A stretch of 64,000 bases of DNA from positions 1-64,000 of the forward strand of contig NZ_LJRO01000206.1 of NCBI RefSeq assembly GCF_001401155.1, read 5' to 3'. The DNA is from Pseudomonas tremae (GTDB lineage Bacteria > Pseudomonadota > Gammaproteobacteria > Pseudomonadales > Pseudomonadaceae). Below the pieces are notes generated by a model, which did not search any database, had not been told where the DNA came from, and was given only the letters and a program-made list of their open reading frames with translations. Below, piece after piece: positions 41,189 to 51,065 of the stretch; the stretch's first letter is position 1, and each line of letters begins with the position of its first letter. Made by a program: the position numbers and the translations under genes.

Positions 41189-41974
41189 TTAGAAGCCGAG
41201 GCTCGATAGCAGATCGTCTACATCATCCTGTCCGGATACGACGTCTTCACGTTTATCGGCATGAATCTGCGGACCTTCACCCTTGGCGAGATGTTTTTTA
41301 GGATCTTTTTCTGCAAGGATGGATTCTTCGTCATGTTCGATGCCTGCGAAGCGATCGACATGGCTGGCCATGAGCACCAGCTTGAGCAGATTGCTCTCAA
41401 CTTCAGTGACCAGCTGCGTAACGCGCTTGATCACCTGCCCCGTAAGGTCCTGATAATCCTGAGCAAGCAGAATATCGTTGAGATGGCCGGCAACCTGGTG
41501 GGTTTCCTTTTCGGTGCGCGTCAGAAAACCGTCGACTCGCTTGGCCAGCTCGCGAAACTCTTCAGCGCTGATTTCGCGGCGCATGAAACGCCCCCAATCC
41601 TCGCTCAAAGCCTTGGCGTCGGAACTCAAGCCATTCATGACCGGCGTACTTTCCTCGACCAGGTCCATCGTGCGGTTGGCTGCGTTCTCGGTCAGCCTGA
41701 CCACGTACGACAGGCGTTCGGTGGCGTCGGTGATTTGCGACACTTCCTCGGCCTGAGGCATGTGCGGATCGATATGAAAGTTGACGATTGCACTGTGAAG
41801 CTCACGAGTCAGCTTGCCCACTTCCTGATAAAGGCCGCGGTCACGTGTCTGATTGAGCTCATGGATCAGTTGCACAGCCTCGCCGAAACGACCCTTTTCA
41901 AGGCTGGTAACGAGTTCCTGCGCGTGTCTTTTTAGGGTCGACTCAAAGTCGGCCATCGAATCATTGTTATCCAT
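41189..41974 (-). CDS. cheZ: CheY-P phosphatase CheZ
   Basis: 261 residues from MDNNDSMADF; mostly long helices. The catalytic Gln lies in the four-helix part (ILLAQDYQDLTGQVIKRV) and the C-terminal CheY-binding peptide is intact (DDVDDLLSSLGF). It ends CheY-P signalling. It starts 19 nt after the cheY stop. Confidence 0.96.
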   Translation of the reverse strand: MDNNDSMADFESTLKRHAQELVTSLEKGRFGEAVQLIHELNQTRDRGLYQEVGKLTRELHSAIVNFHIDPHMPQAEEVSQITDATERLSYVVRLTENAANRTMDLVEESTPVMNGLSSDAKALSEDWGRFMRREISAEEFRELAKRVDGFLTRTEKETHQVAGHLNDILLAQDYQDLTGQVIKRVTQLVTEVESNLLKLVLMASHVDRFAGIEHDEESILAEKDPKKHLAKGEGPQIHADKREDVVSGQDDVDDLLSSLGF

Positions 41975-41993
41975 AGCGCCCTCGCGGCATGCA

Positions 41994-42368
41994 TCAGCTA
42001 TTGACGCGGTCAAAGATCTTTTCGATCTTCTCTTTCAGCGCTTGAGCCGTGAATGGCTTGACTACATAACCGTTCACCCCGGCCTGAGCAGCTTCAATGA
42101 TCTGCTCACGCTTGGCTTCTGCAGTGACCATCAGCACGGGAAGATTCTTGAGGCGATCATCCGCACGGACCTGACGCAACAGATCGATACCGGACATGCC
42201 AGGCATGTTCCAGTCGGTCACCAGAAAGTCAAAGGCACCGCTTTGCAGCATCGGCAGTGCGGTCAGACCATCATCCGCTTCCGATGTGTTGGTAAACCCC
42301 AGATCACGCAAAAGGTTCTTGATGATCCGCCGCATCGTTGAGAAGTCATCAACGATGAGGATTTTCAT
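41994..42368 (-). CDS. cheY: Chemotaxis response regulator CheY
   Basis: 124-residue single receiver domain from [14 protein letters not shown]: acidic pair in VDD, phospho-Asp in [13 protein letters not shown], Thr in MVTAEAK and Lys in VVKPFTA. It binds FliM to switch rotation. A terminator-like hairpin and 254 nt separate it from fliA, so it may have its own promoter. Confidence 0.97.
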   Translation of the reverse strand: MKILIVDDFSTMRRIIKNLLRDLGFTNTSEADDGLTALPMLQSGAFDFLVTDWNMPGMSGIDLLRQVRADDRLKNLPVLMVTAEAKREQIIEAAQAGVNGYVVKPFTAQALKEKIEKIFDRVNS

Positions 42369-42511
42369 GTTCTTGTCCAATTCGACCTCCAAGCAGTCTT
42401 TAACGCATTCAGCACCTGAACACGCTGTTCACTCAATACTGGCACAGCACACCTCCAGCTATACGAAACGACGACGGGCTTGGCACAACGACAGGCAAAG
42501 ACCTTGAACGA

Positions 42512-42541
42512 AAGCCCATCGAGACAATGCTCGATGGGCTT
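42512..42541 (-). terminator. Hairpin between fliA and cheY
   Basis: AAGCCCATCGAG / CTCGATGGGCTT stem with a 6-nt loop, about 80 nt past the fliA stop on the minus strand. The T-run is short, so termination may be partial. Confidence 0.55.
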
Positions 42542-42622
42542 GCGTCTCGTTCATCCTGTTACCACGTAACGCTTTGCACAGCCGGCATGCAGACAACTCG
42601 CGACTTGCGTCGCGGATTGCCG

Positions 42623-43363
42623 TCAACGCGCTCGCCACTCCCCCAAACGCCCTCGCAAACGAGCTGCGCACTGGCTGTGTAACTGACTGACTCGAGATTC
42701 GCTGACCCCAAGAACCTCTCCGATTTCCTTGAGATTCAGCTCTTCGTCGTAGTACAGCGCCAACACCAGACGCTCACGCTCTGGCAGATTGGCAATTGCA
42801 TCGGCCAACGCAGCCTGGAAGCGCTCGTCTTCCAGATCGCGCGACGGCTCAAGCGAACCGCTTGCACCGTCCTCGTGCAGCCCTTCATGATCGCCGTCCT
42901 GCAAAAGGTCGTCGAAACTGAAAAGGCGGCTGCCCAAGGTGTCATTCAAAATCCCGTAATAATCATCAAGACTCAACTGGAGTTCGGCAGCAACCTCGTG
43001 ATCTTTAGCGTCACGACCGGTTTTAGCTTCAATTGCCCGAATTGCGTCACTGACCATGCGCGTATTGCGGTGTACCGAACGCGGAGCCCAGTCACCCTTG
43101 CGGACCTCATCGAGCATCGCGCCACGGATACGAATGCCGGCATAGGTCTCGAAGCTCGCACCCTTGGTGGAGTCATATTTGGTAGAGACTTCAAGCAGAC
43201 CGATCATGCCGGCCTGGATCAGATCCTCGACCTGCACGCTGGCTGGCAAACGCGCCAGCAAGTGGTAGGCAATGCGCTTGACCAAAGGCGCATAGCGCTC
43301 GATCAGCTCATATTGTGAGTTCCGAGAAGTCTTGCTGTACATCTGGTAGCCGCTCGCAGTCAT
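42623..43363 (-). CDS. fliA: Flagellar sigma factor FliA (sigma-28)
   Basis: 246 residues with regions 2 (PLVKRIAYHLLARLPASVQVEDLIQAG), 3 and 4 (LNLKEIGEVLGVSESRVSQLHSQC). It directs late flagellar and chemotaxis genes and is held by FlgM. Overlaps fleN by 4 nt. Candidate targets in this window are aer, the FlxA-like gene and parP. Confidence 0.97.
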   Translation of the reverse strand: MTASGYQMYSKTSRNSQYELIERYAPLVKRIAYHLLARLPASVQVEDLIQAGMIGLLEVSTKYDSTKGASFETYAGIRIRGAMLDEVRKGDWAPRSVHRNTRMVSDAIRAIEAKTGRDAKDHEVAAELQLSLDDYYGILNDTLGSRLFSFDDLLQDGDHEGLHEDGASGSLEPSRDLEDERFQAALADAIANLPERERLVLALYYDEELNLKEIGEVLGVSESRVSQLHSQCAARLRGRLGEWRAR

Positions 43364-44193
43364 TGCACAGGCCCCGCACTGGTCTGGTGAACGAGTCGCT
43401 CAACGAAGAACTCGAGATGACCCCGCGGATTGGCCGGCAACGGCCAGGTATCAACCTTCTGGGCAATAGCCTTGAACGCCAGTGCACATTTGGAACGCGG
43501 GAATGCTTCGTAGACGGCACGCTGTTTCTGCACGGCCTTGCGCACGCATTCGTCATACGGCACAGCGCCTACATACTGCAGGGCAACATCAAGAAAACGG
43601 TCTGTCACTTTGGTGAGCTTGGCGAACAGGTTGCGCCCTTCCTGAGGGCTCTGAGCCATGTTGGCCAGGACCCGGAAGCGGTTCATGCCGTAGTCGCGGT
43701 TGAGCAGTTTGATCAGGGCGTAGGCGTCGGTGATCGACGTGGGCTCGTCGCACACCACCAGCAGCACTTCCTGAGCAGCGCGCACAAAGCTCACCACTGA
43801 TTCGCCAATACCGGCAGCCGTGTCGATCACCAGTACGTCGAGATTGTCGCCAATATCGCTGAACGCCTGGATCAGACCGGCATGCTGGGCCGGAGACAGA
43901 TGCACCATGCTCTGGGTGCCGGAAGCTGCAGGCACGATACGAACCCCGCCCGGCCCCTGCAATAGAACATCGCGCAGTTCGCAGCGACCCTCTATGACAT
44001 CGGCAAGCGTGCGCTTCGGCGTCAGGCCCAGCAAGACGTCGACATTGGCCAGACCAAGATCGGCATCAAGCAGCATAACGCGCCGGCCAAGCTCGGCGAG
44101 GGCCAGTGAGAGGTTCACTGACACGTTAGTCTTACCGACGCCACCTTTGCCGCCGGTCACCGCGATCACCTGTACGGGATGCATGCTGCCCAT
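43360..44193 (-). CDS. fleN: Flagellar number regulator FleN (FlhG)
   Basis: 277-residue MinD/ParA-type ATPase (GGKGGVGKTNVSVNL, LLDADLGLANVD). It antagonises FleQ so that one polar flagellum is built. It starts at MGSMHPVQV as in P. aeruginosa and lies between flhF and fliA. Confidence 0.96.
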   Translation of the reverse strand: MGSMHPVQVIAVTGGKGGVGKTNVSVNLSLALAELGRRVMLLDADLGLANVDVLLGLTPKRTLADVIEGRCELRDVLLQGPGGVRIVPAASGTQSMVHLSPAQHAGLIQAFSDIGDNLDVLVIDTAAGIGESVVSFVRAAQEVLLVVCDEPTSITDAYALIKLLNRDYGMNRFRVLANMAQSPQEGRNLFAKLTKVTDRFLDVALQYVGAVPYDECVRKAVQKQRAVYEAFPRSKCALAFKAIAQKVDTWPLPANPRGHLEFFVERLVHQTSAGPVQ

Positions 44194-44308
44194 GTTATTT
44201 CTTTACCTTGTCTTGCGTAGACCGAAACCACACCGAGAACCGCACATTCACTAATGAACAATGCCAGGCAGACCGTTGATGCAGGGACATTTCAATAATA
44301 TCCATCAC

Positions 44309-45640
44309 TTAACCCACTCTCTTGCCAGGGGTGTGATAGAGGTCGGCAAACATATCAGCCATCGCTTCCTCGCTCGGCTCATCCTGCATCTGAACGCTCA
44401 CCGCACGGCTAACCAGTTGGTGACGGCGTGGAATATGCAGATCTTCAGGAATACGTGGACCGTCCGTCAGGTAGGCCACTGGTAGTTCGTGACTGATCGC
44501 CAGGCTCAGGACTTCGCCGAGGCTGGCTGTTTCATCGAGCTTGGTCAGAATGCATCCGGCCAGGCCACAACGTTTGTAACTGTGATAAGCCGCTGTCAGT
44601 ACCTGCTTCTGGCTAGTTGTTGCCAGTACCAGGTAGTTGCGCGATTTTATGCCACGCCCTGCCAGACTCTCCAGCTGCATGCGCAGCGCAGGATCACTGG
44701 CCTGCAGGCCGGCGGTATCGATCAGCACCACGCGCTTGCGCAGCAGTGGCTCGAGAGCCTGAACCAGAGACTGGCCCGGATCGACATGGGTAACCGGCAC
44801 GTTGAGAATGCGCCCGAGCGTCTTGAGCTGCTCCTGGGCACCGATGCGGAAACTGTCCATGCTGACCAGAGCGATATTCTGCGGACCGTACTTCAGCACG
44901 TAGCGGGCTGCCAGTTTGGCCAGTGTGGTGGTCTTGCCCATACCGGCAGGACCGACCATGGCGATCACGCCGCCCTCTTCCAGCGGCTCGATGTCAGGCA
45001 CGGCAATCATGCGGGCCAGATGCGCCAGCAACATGCGCCATGCCTGACGAGGCTCGTCTATGTCGGGGATCATCGACAGCAGGTCGCGGGACAGCGGGCC
45101 GGACAAGCCGACACGTTGCAGACGGCGCCAGAGGTTGGCCTGCTGCGGACGGCTGCCCTGAAGCTGATTCCAGGCCAGGGAGCCCAGCTGGACTTCCAGC
45201 AGCTCGCGCAGGCCATTCAGTTCGGAACGCATCGACTCGAAGGCGCGCTGGCCGCCAGCAGGCTCTGCGGCAGGCGCAGACGCATAGGCAGCAAACGGAC
45301 GTGGCGGCTCTTCAAGCGTGGGTTCGATGTGTGTGTCTGCAGCGCTGCCGGTCTTGCCGGAAAACAGCTGGAGGTTGACCGACACGTCACTGTCACTGCG
45401 ATTGTTCAGTTCAGCCTGAGCGGAAACGATGCGCGACTGGGTTTTGCGCAGTTCGTCTTCCAGCTCCATGTTGGGCACGCGAGGGGCCAGGGCAGAAAGC
45501 TTGTAATCCAGAGCAGCAGTCAGCTCGACGCCACCAGCAATGCGCCGGTTACCGATGATGGCCGCTTCGGCGCCCAGCTCATCGCGAACCAGCTTCATGG
45601 CTTGACGCATATCGGCGGCGAAAAATCGCTTAACTTGCAT
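44309..45640 (-). CDS. flhF: Signal-recognition-type GTPase FlhF
   Basis: 443 residues: basic N-terminal B domain (MQVKRFFAADMRQAMKLV), then NG GTPase domains with P-loop GPAGMGKTTTLAKLA, VSMDSFRIGAQEQL, VLIDTAGL and TKLDETASLG. FlhF places the flagellum at the pole. It lies 11 nt after flhA. Confidence 0.96.
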   Translation of the reverse strand: MQVKRFFAADMRQAMKLVRDELGAEAAIIGNRRIAGGVELTAALDYKLSALAPRVPNMELEDELRKTQSRIVSAQAELNNRSDSDVSVNLQLFSGKTGSAADTHIEPTLEEPPRPFAAYASAPAAEPAGGQRAFESMRSELNGLRELLEVQLGSLAWNQLQGSRPQQANLWRRLQRVGLSGPLSRDLLSMIPDIDEPRQAWRMLLAHLARMIAVPDIEPLEEGGVIAMVGPAGMGKTTTLAKLAARYVLKYGPQNIALVSMDSFRIGAQEQLKTLGRILNVPVTHVDPGQSLVQALEPLLRKRVVLIDTAGLQASDPALRMQLESLAGRGIKSRNYLVLATTSQKQVLTAAYHSYKRCGLAGCILTKLDETASLGEVLSLAISHELPVAYLTDGPRIPEDLHIPRRHQLVSRAVSVQMQDEPSEEAMADMFADLYHTPGKRVG

Positions 45641-45651
45641 GACTCACTACC

Positions 45652-47781
45652 TCAGCCGTTTGGCCCGACAGTCGCTACGATGGTTACTTGCTTGTTGTCC
45701 GGTATTTCCTGATACGCCAGAACATGCATGTTCGGTACAGCCAATCGTCCAAATCGTGACAGCATCGCCCGGACAGGACCTGCTACCAGAAGAATTACCG
45801 GCAACCCTTGCATCTCTTGACGCTGGGCGGCCTCTATCAACGAACGCTGGAGCTTTTCAGCCATGCTGGGCTCAAGCAAAACGCCTTCTTCCTGACCCTG
45901 ACCAGCCTTCTGAAGACTATTGAGCAATATCTGTTCCAACCTTGGCTCCAGAGTGATAACAGGCAGCTCCGGCTCAATGCCTACAATGCTTTGGACGATT
46001 GCACGGCTCAGACCGACCCGCACTGCCGCCACCAAAGCGGCGGTATCTTGACTCTTGCCAGCGTTGTTGGCGATAGCTTCTGCAATGCTGCGGATATCTC
46101 GCACCGGCACATGCTCGGAAAGCAGCGCTTGCAATACGTTGAGCAGCGACGACAGGGACAACACACCCGGCACCAGCTCTTCAGCCAGCTTGGGCGAGCT
46201 TTTGGCCAACAATTGCATCAACTGCTGCACTTCCTCGTGCCCGATCAGCTCATGGGAATGCTTGTACAGAATCTGATTGAGGTGGGTTGCCACCACGGTG
46301 CTGGCGTCTACCACGGTGTAGCCCAGCGACTGCGCCTGGCTGCGCTGGCTGATTTCGATCCAGACAGCCTCCAGACCAAACGCCGGGTCTCTGGCGGTAA
46401 TGCCGTTCAGCGTACCGAACACCTGCCCGGGGTTGATTGCCAGTTCGCGATCCGGATAGATCTCGGCTTCGGCCAGAATCACACCCATCAGCGTCAAACG
46501 ATAGGCGCTGGGCGCCAGATCGAGGTTGTCGCGAATGTGTACGGTCGGCATCAGAAAGCCCAGCTCCTGAGACAGCTTCTTGCGCACGCCCTTGATCCGC
46601 GCGAGCAATTGGCCACCCTGATTGCGATCCACCAGCGGAATCAGGCGGTAGCCCACTTCCAGACCAATGATATCGATCGGGGTCACGTCATCCCAGCCCA
46701 GCTCCTTGGAGTCCTGAACGCGGGTCGGTGATGGCAGCAGATCTTGCTGACGCTGCACTTCGGCGATGGCTTCGACCTTCACCTGGTTTTCTTTCTTCCA
46801 CAACATATAGGCGCCGCCTGCAGCAACCAGACCAAGGCTGATGAAAGAGAAGTGCGGCATGCCCGGAACCAGACCCATGACGATCATGATTGCAGCGGAC
46901 ACACCCAGCGCTTTGTGCGAGGCAAACATCTGGCGATTGATCAGCTTGCCCATCTCTTCCGAACCGGAAGCGCGGGTCACCATGATGGCGGCAGCAGTGG
47001 ACAGCAGCAGTGATGGCAATTGCGCCACCAAACCGTCACCAATGGTCAAGAGGGTGTAGACACGGCCTGCATCGGCAAACGACATGTTGTGCTGCATGAT
47101 ACCGACCAGCGTGCCGCCGATCAGGTTGATGAACAGAATCAGCAACCCGGCAATGGCGTCGCCGCGCACGAATTTACTGGCACCGTCCATTGAACCGTAG
47201 AACTCGGCTTCCTGAGCCACTTCGGCGCGACGGCGCTTGGCTTCAGGCTGATCGATAAGGCCGGCGTTGAGGTCGGCGTCGATCGCCATCTGCTTGCCGG
47301 GCATCGCATCGAGGGTGAAACGTGCGCTCACCTCGGAGATACGACCGGCACCTTTGGTGATAACCACGAAGTTGATGATCATCAGAATCGCGAACACCAC
47401 GATACCAACGACGTAGTTACCGCCGATCACTACTTCACCGAATGCCTGAATCACCTTGCCCGCAGCAGCGTGGCCGTCCTGCCCGTGAAGCATTACTACA
47501 CGGGTGGAAGCGACGTTCAGTGCCAGACGCAGCAACGTGGCAACCAGCAGGATGGTCGGGAACACCGAGAAATCCAGCGGCCGAAGTGCATAGACGCAGA
47601 CCAGCAGCACGACGATCGAGAGTGCGATGTTGAACGTGAAGAACACGTCCAGCAAAAAAGGAGGAATGGGCAACATCATCATTGCCAGCATGACCAGCAA
47701 CAACAACGGAACGCCTAGCTGACCGCGACCCAGGCCAGAGATATTGCTGCGTGCGCTACTGAGTAATTGAGAGCGATCCAC
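45652..47781 (-). CDS. flhA: Flagellar type III export gate protein FlhA
   Basis: 709-residue inner-membrane export gate component. Eight helices occupy the first about 330 residues, with the conserved FHIPEP-type cytoplasmic loop (RFTLDAMPGKQMAIDADLNAG). The C-terminal cytosolic domain forms the chaperone-substrate docking ring. It is first gene of the flhA-flhF-fleN-fliA operon, with a sigma-54 promoter upstream. Confidence 0.97.
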   Translation of the reverse strand: MDRSQLLSSARSNISGLGRGQLGVPLLLLVMLAMMMLPIPPFLLDVFFTFNIALSIVVLLVCVYALRPLDFSVFPTILLVATLLRLALNVASTRVVMLHGQDGHAAAGKVIQAFGEVVIGGNYVVGIVVFAILMIINFVVITKGAGRISEVSARFTLDAMPGKQMAIDADLNAGLIDQPEAKRRRAEVAQEAEFYGSMDGASKFVRGDAIAGLLILFINLIGGTLVGIMQHNMSFADAGRVYTLLTIGDGLVAQLPSLLLSTAAAIMVTRASGSEEMGKLINRQMFASHKALGVSAAIMIVMGLVPGMPHFSFISLGLVAAGGAYMLWKKENQVKVEAIAEVQRQQDLLPSPTRVQDSKELGWDDVTPIDIIGLEVGYRLIPLVDRNQGGQLLARIKGVRKKLSQELGFLMPTVHIRDNLDLAPSAYRLTLMGVILAEAEIYPDRELAINPGQVFGTLNGITARDPAFGLEAVWIEISQRSQAQSLGYTVVDASTVVATHLNQILYKHSHELIGHEEVQQLMQLLAKSSPKLAEELVPGVLSLSSLLNVLQALLSEHVPVRDIRSIAEAIANNAGKSQDTAALVAAVRVGLSRAIVQSIVGIEPELPVITLEPRLEQILLNSLQKAGQGQEEGVLLEPSMAEKLQRSLIEAAQRQEMQGLPVILLVAGPVRAMLSRFGRLAVPNMHVLAYQEIPDNKQVTIVATVGPNG

Positions 47782-47803
47782 TGATTCGTTACCTGCGCAC
47801 TAG

Positions 47804-47817
47804 ATCAAAACATTGAC
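47804..47817 (-). promoter_or_regulatory. FleQ-like site in the flhA leader
   Basis: On the minus strand GTCAATGTTTTGAT matches the FleQ consensus GTCAATAAATTGAC at 10 of 14 positions. It lies downstream of the sigma-54 promoter, the unusual arrangement reported for the P. aeruginosa flhA, fliE and fliL promoters. Confidence 0.5.
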
Positions 47818-47845
47818 GCCGATGGCGACCTGTATCGACCCTGTT

Positions 47846-47860
47846 GCAAAAAGCTGTCCA
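47846..47860 (-). promoter_or_regulatory. Sigma-54 promoter of flhA
   Basis: On the minus strand TGGACAGCTTTTTGC keeps the essential GG-N10-GC core and the TTGC of the -12 element; the -24 element departs from TGGCAC. It is about 65 nt before the flhA ATG. Confidence 0.6.
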
Positions 47861-47934
47861 ACTTTTACAACGCCAGTGGCGGCAAGGCTTTAGAGACAGA
47901 AATCGCGCAAAGCGAGCATGCCCTTCTCGCACGA

Positions 47935-47950
47935 AATTCAGGCCTGAATT
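47935..47950. promoter_or_regulatory. Perfect 16-bp palindrome in the flhB-flhA gap
   Basis: AATTCAGGCCTGAATT, 75 bp upstream of the -24 element of flhA. This is a plausible operator or activator site; no known regulator assigned. Confidence 0.4.
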
Positions 47951-48087
47951 GGAATTAAGTCTTGTATCTCGCCAGACTAAAGATGTGTGACGCAGAACAT
48001 GCATACGATAGCGGTCCTGCAAACACCTATCGTTCCTCACGCTCAGCGTGGCAATGCCCTCATCAGGCGAGACGCCCTTTCTGACGA

Positions 48088-49224
48088 TCAGGAATCGCGC
48101 TGCAGGTCAGGGGGGATTTTAACATCGCCCAGCGGGTCTGGGCGCTTGCCCTGGCCGGCATGGAACTGGCGGATCTGGTAGACGTACGCCAGTACCTGAG
48201 CCACTGCCAGGTACAGCCCGGCTGGAATTTCCTGATCCAGATCAGTGCTGTAGTAGATGGACCGGGCCAAGGCAGCGGATTCCAGAATGAGTATCTGGTT
48301 ATGCGCACCAATCTCGCGAATCTTCAGGGCAACAAGGTCAGTGCCCTTGGCCAGCAGCATGGGCGCCCCACCTTTTTCAGGGTCGTACTTCAAGGCCACG
48401 GCAAAGTGTGTCGGGTTGGTAATGATGACATCGGCCTCGGGGATCGATGCCATCATCCGCCGCTGAGACATCTCGCGCTGCAACTGGCGAATCCGCTGCT
48501 TGACCTCAGGGCTGCCTTCGCTGTTCTTGTGCTCGTCGCGCACTTCCTGCTTGGTCATCAGCAGCTTCTTGTGCGCCTCATACAGCACAAACGGTACATC
48601 CGCTGCCGCAATGAACATCAGTCCGCAAGCCATCCAGAAGCTGCTCCAGCCCACCACCATCAAGCTGTGGATCATCGCCTGCTCGAGCGGCTCGTGGGCA
48701 ATGGCAACCAGGTCCTTGCGCTCGCTGTTCAGCACCGCCAGCGCCACCGCCAGAATGATCAGGAATTTGCCTAAAGACTTGAGCAGCTCGACCAGCGCGT
48801 GTGGCGAAAACATACGCTTGAGCCCTGCAGCAGGGTTCATCCGGCTGAACTTGGGCATCAGGGACTTGGTTGTGAACAGCCAGCCGCCGAGCATGATCGG
48901 CCCCACCAGCGCTGCCACCAGCATGGCAATCAGAAACGGCAGAATCACCACCAGCGCATGCAGCCCGGAACTGAGCAAAGCCTTGCCCATGTAAGACTGA
49001 TCCATCAGCGTTTCACGCGTGATCGTGAAGTTGTCACGCATCAGCTCCGACATCATCGCGGCAATGTCAGAACCGAACATAAGCAAACCGCCCGCCCCCA
49101 TCAACATCACCACCAGCGTGGTCAGTTCCTTGGAGCGCGCAATCTGACCATCGGCACGAGCGTCCTTGACCTTTTTTTCCGTGGGGTCTTCTGTTTTATC
49201 CTGACCGTTCTCGTTTTCTGCCAT
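48088..49224 (-). CDS. flhB: Flagellar type III export switch protein FlhB
   Basis: 378 residues: four membrane helices after a charged start (TEDPTEKKVKDARADGQIARSKEL), and a cytosolic domain with the autocleavage site NPTH (ADVIITNPTHFAVALKY). It changes substrate specificity from rod/hook to filament together with FliK. It is the last gene of the fliL-flhB run; its start follows the fliR stop. Confidence 0.97.
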   Translation of the reverse strand: MAENENGQDKTEDPTEKKVKDARADGQIARSKELTTLVVMLMGAGGLLMFGSDIAAMMSELMRDNFTITRETLMDQSYMGKALLSSGLHALVVILPFLIAMLVAALVGPIMLGGWLFTTKSLMPKFSRMNPAAGLKRMFSPHALVELLKSLGKFLIILAVALAVLNSERKDLVAIAHEPLEQAMIHSLMVVGWSSFWMACGLMFIAAADVPFVLYEAHKKLLMTKQEVRDEHKNSEGSPEVKQRIRQLQREMSQRRMMASIPEADVIITNPTHFAVALKYDPEKGGAPMLLAKGTDLVALKIREIGAHNQILILESAALARSIYYSTDLDQEIPAGLYLAVAQVLAYVYQIRQFHAGQGKRPDPLGDVKIPPDLQRDS

Positions 49225-49225
49225 C

Positions 49226-50011
49226 TCAACGAGCCCTCACCATATCGCGCAACATCTGCAGTGCCTGGGTGGCAATCGGCTGATACTGGTTGAGAATGTC
49301 GCCCATCGTCATCCACAGAATGACCATGCCCATCACCAGAGTCAGCGGGAAACCGATGGAAAAAATGTTGAGCTGTGGCGCAGCGCGGGTCATGACACCG
49401 AAAGCGATGTTGATGATCAGCAACGCCGTGATCGCCGGCAATACCAGCCTCAGCCCGGAACCCAAAACCCAGCCCAGGCCGTTTGCCAGCTCCCAGAAAT
49501 TGTTGACCAGCAGGCCGCTGCCGACCGGCATGCTGGTAAAGCTCTCGACAAGGATTTCCAGCACCACCAGATGGCCATTCATGGACAGAAACAACAGAGT
49601 CACCAACAGCGTGAAAAATTGCCCGATGGTGGCTGAAGACACGCCGTTGGTGGGGTCGACCATCGAGGCAAAGCCCATGCCCATCTGCGTCGAGATGATC
49701 TGCCCCGCGATCACAAAGATATGGAAGAACAACTGCAGCGAAAGGCCCATGCCGGCCCCGATGATGATCTGCTCGCCAATCAACAACAAGGCGCTCAGGT
49801 CGAGCGCCTGGACCGGAGGCATGTCAGGCAAGGCTGGCGCGACCACCACGGTGATGGCGAAGGCCAGATACATGCGCACGCGACGGGGCACCAGCGTCGT
49901 ACCGATGACCGGCATGGTCGTCAGCAGCGCGATGATGCGAAAAAGCGGCAGCATGAAGGCCGCCACCCAGGTACTGATCTGGGTATCGGTCAGCGCAAGC
50001 ATCGGCTGCAT
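49226..50011 (-). CDS. fliR: Flagellar export apparatus protein FliR
   Basis: 261-residue core component of the export gate with about six membrane helices (FMLPLFRIIALLTTMPVIGT). The first ATG is 50011 (MQPMLALTD); the internal ATG at 50002 is equally possible, as no clear Shine-Dalgarno distinguishes them. 6 nt after fliQ. Confidence 0.94.
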   Translation of the reverse strand: MQPMLALTDTQISTWVAAFMLPLFRIIALLTTMPVIGTTLVPRRVRMYLAFAITVVVAPALPDMPPVQALDLSALLLIGEQIIIGAGMGLSLQLFFHIFVIAGQIISTQMGMGFASMVDPTNGVSSATIGQFFTLLVTLLFLSMNGHLVVLEILVESFTSMPVGSGLLVNNFWELANGLGWVLGSGLRLVLPAITALLIINIAFGVMTRAAPQLNIFSIGFPLTLVMGMVILWMTMGDILNQYQPIATQALQMLRDMVRAR

Positions 50012-50017
50012 TCGGCG

Positions 50018-50287
50018 CTAGCCGATCAGCGTCGGAATACTGGTGTACAGCGACAGCATGTATTCCATGAATATTTTCAGCAGCCAGGGGCCGATGACGA
50101 TCAGGGTCACAAGCATGACCAGCAAACGCGGCAGAAAGCTCAATGTCTGTTCGTTGATCTGGGTAGCAGCCTGGAACATCGCTACCAGCAGGCCGCATAA
50201 CAGACTGGGCACTACAAGAATCGCAACCAGCACGGTGGTCAGCCACAGCGCTTCGCGAAACAGATCGACGGCAACTTCCGGCGTCAT
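50018..50287 (-). CDS. fliQ: Flagellar export apparatus protein FliQ
   Basis: 89 residues with two membrane helices; conserved start MTPEVAVDLFREAL. It packs around FliP/FliR in the export gate. Confidence 0.95.
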   Translation of the reverse strand: MTPEVAVDLFREALWLTTVLVAILVVPSLLCGLLVAMFQAATQINEQTLSFLPRLLVMLVTLIVIGPWLLKIFMEYMLSLYTSIPTLIG

Positions 50288-50312
50288 CGGGCAGACTCCT
50301 CGTCAAAACGGC

Positions 50313-51065
50313 TCATACGCCACCAAAACTGCCGGCCAGAGTGCCGACAATCAACGCCCAGCCATCTACCAGCACAAACAGCATGATCTTGAACGGCAGG
50401 GATATGATCAGTGGCGACAGCATCATCATACCCATGGCCATCAGCACACTGGCCACCACCAGGTCGATGATCAAGAACGGAATAAAGATCATGAAGCCGA
50501 TCTGAAACGCCGTCTTGAGCTCGGAGATCACGAACGCCGGAACCAGAATGGTCAGCGGCGCAGCATCCGGCGTCGGAATATCGGTGCGCTTGGACAGCCG
50601 CATGAACAGCTCGAGATCACTGGTACGCGTCTGCGCCAGCATGAAGTCCTTGATCGGCACCTGCGCCTTGGCAACCGCGTCCTGCGCTGACAGCTTTTCA
50701 GCCAGATAAGGCTGCAATGCGTCCTGATTAACACGGTCGAAGACCGGCGCCATGATGAACATGGTCAGAAACAGCGCCATGCCGGTCAGTATCTGGTTCG
50801 ACGGTGTCTGCTGCAGACCCAGGGCCTGACGCAGGATCGAGAAGACGATGATGATCCGGGTAAAACTGGTCATCAGCATGACAAACGCAGGAATGAAGCT
50901 CAGCGCGGTCATGATCAGCAGAATCTGCAGACTGACCGAATACTCCTGCTGGCCGTCCGTGCTGTTGGACAGGGTGATCGCCGGTATCGACAAAGGGTCG
51001 GCAGCCAGGACCGCAGGCGCCACCATGACCAGCATCAGCAGTATCAGGAAACGCAAGGCGCCCAT
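50313..51065 (-). CDS. fliP: Flagellar export apparatus protein FliP
   Basis: 250 residues with a cleavable signal peptide (about 1-21, ending VLA) and four helices; the family motif [24 protein letters not shown] is intact. It forms the export pore with FliR and FliQ. Its ATG shares a base with the fliO stop. Confidence 0.96.
   Translation of the reverse strand: MGALRFLILLMLVMVAPAVLAADPLSIPAITLSNSTDGQQEYSVSLQILLIMTALSFIPAFVMLMTSFTRIIIVFSILRQALGLQQTPSNQILTGMALFLTMFIMAPVFDRVNQDALQPYLAEKLSAQDAVAKAQVPIKDFMLAQTRTSDLELFMRLSKRTDIPTPDAAPLTILVPAFVISELKTAFQIGFMIFIPFLIIDLVVASVLMAMGMMMLSPLIISLPFKIMLFVLVDGWALIVGTLAGSFGGV

Noticed and set aside
47789..48040. 83-codon minus-strand frame in the flhB-flhA gap
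   Set aside because: Covers the sigma-54 promoter and palindrome; no ribosome-binding site or similarity.
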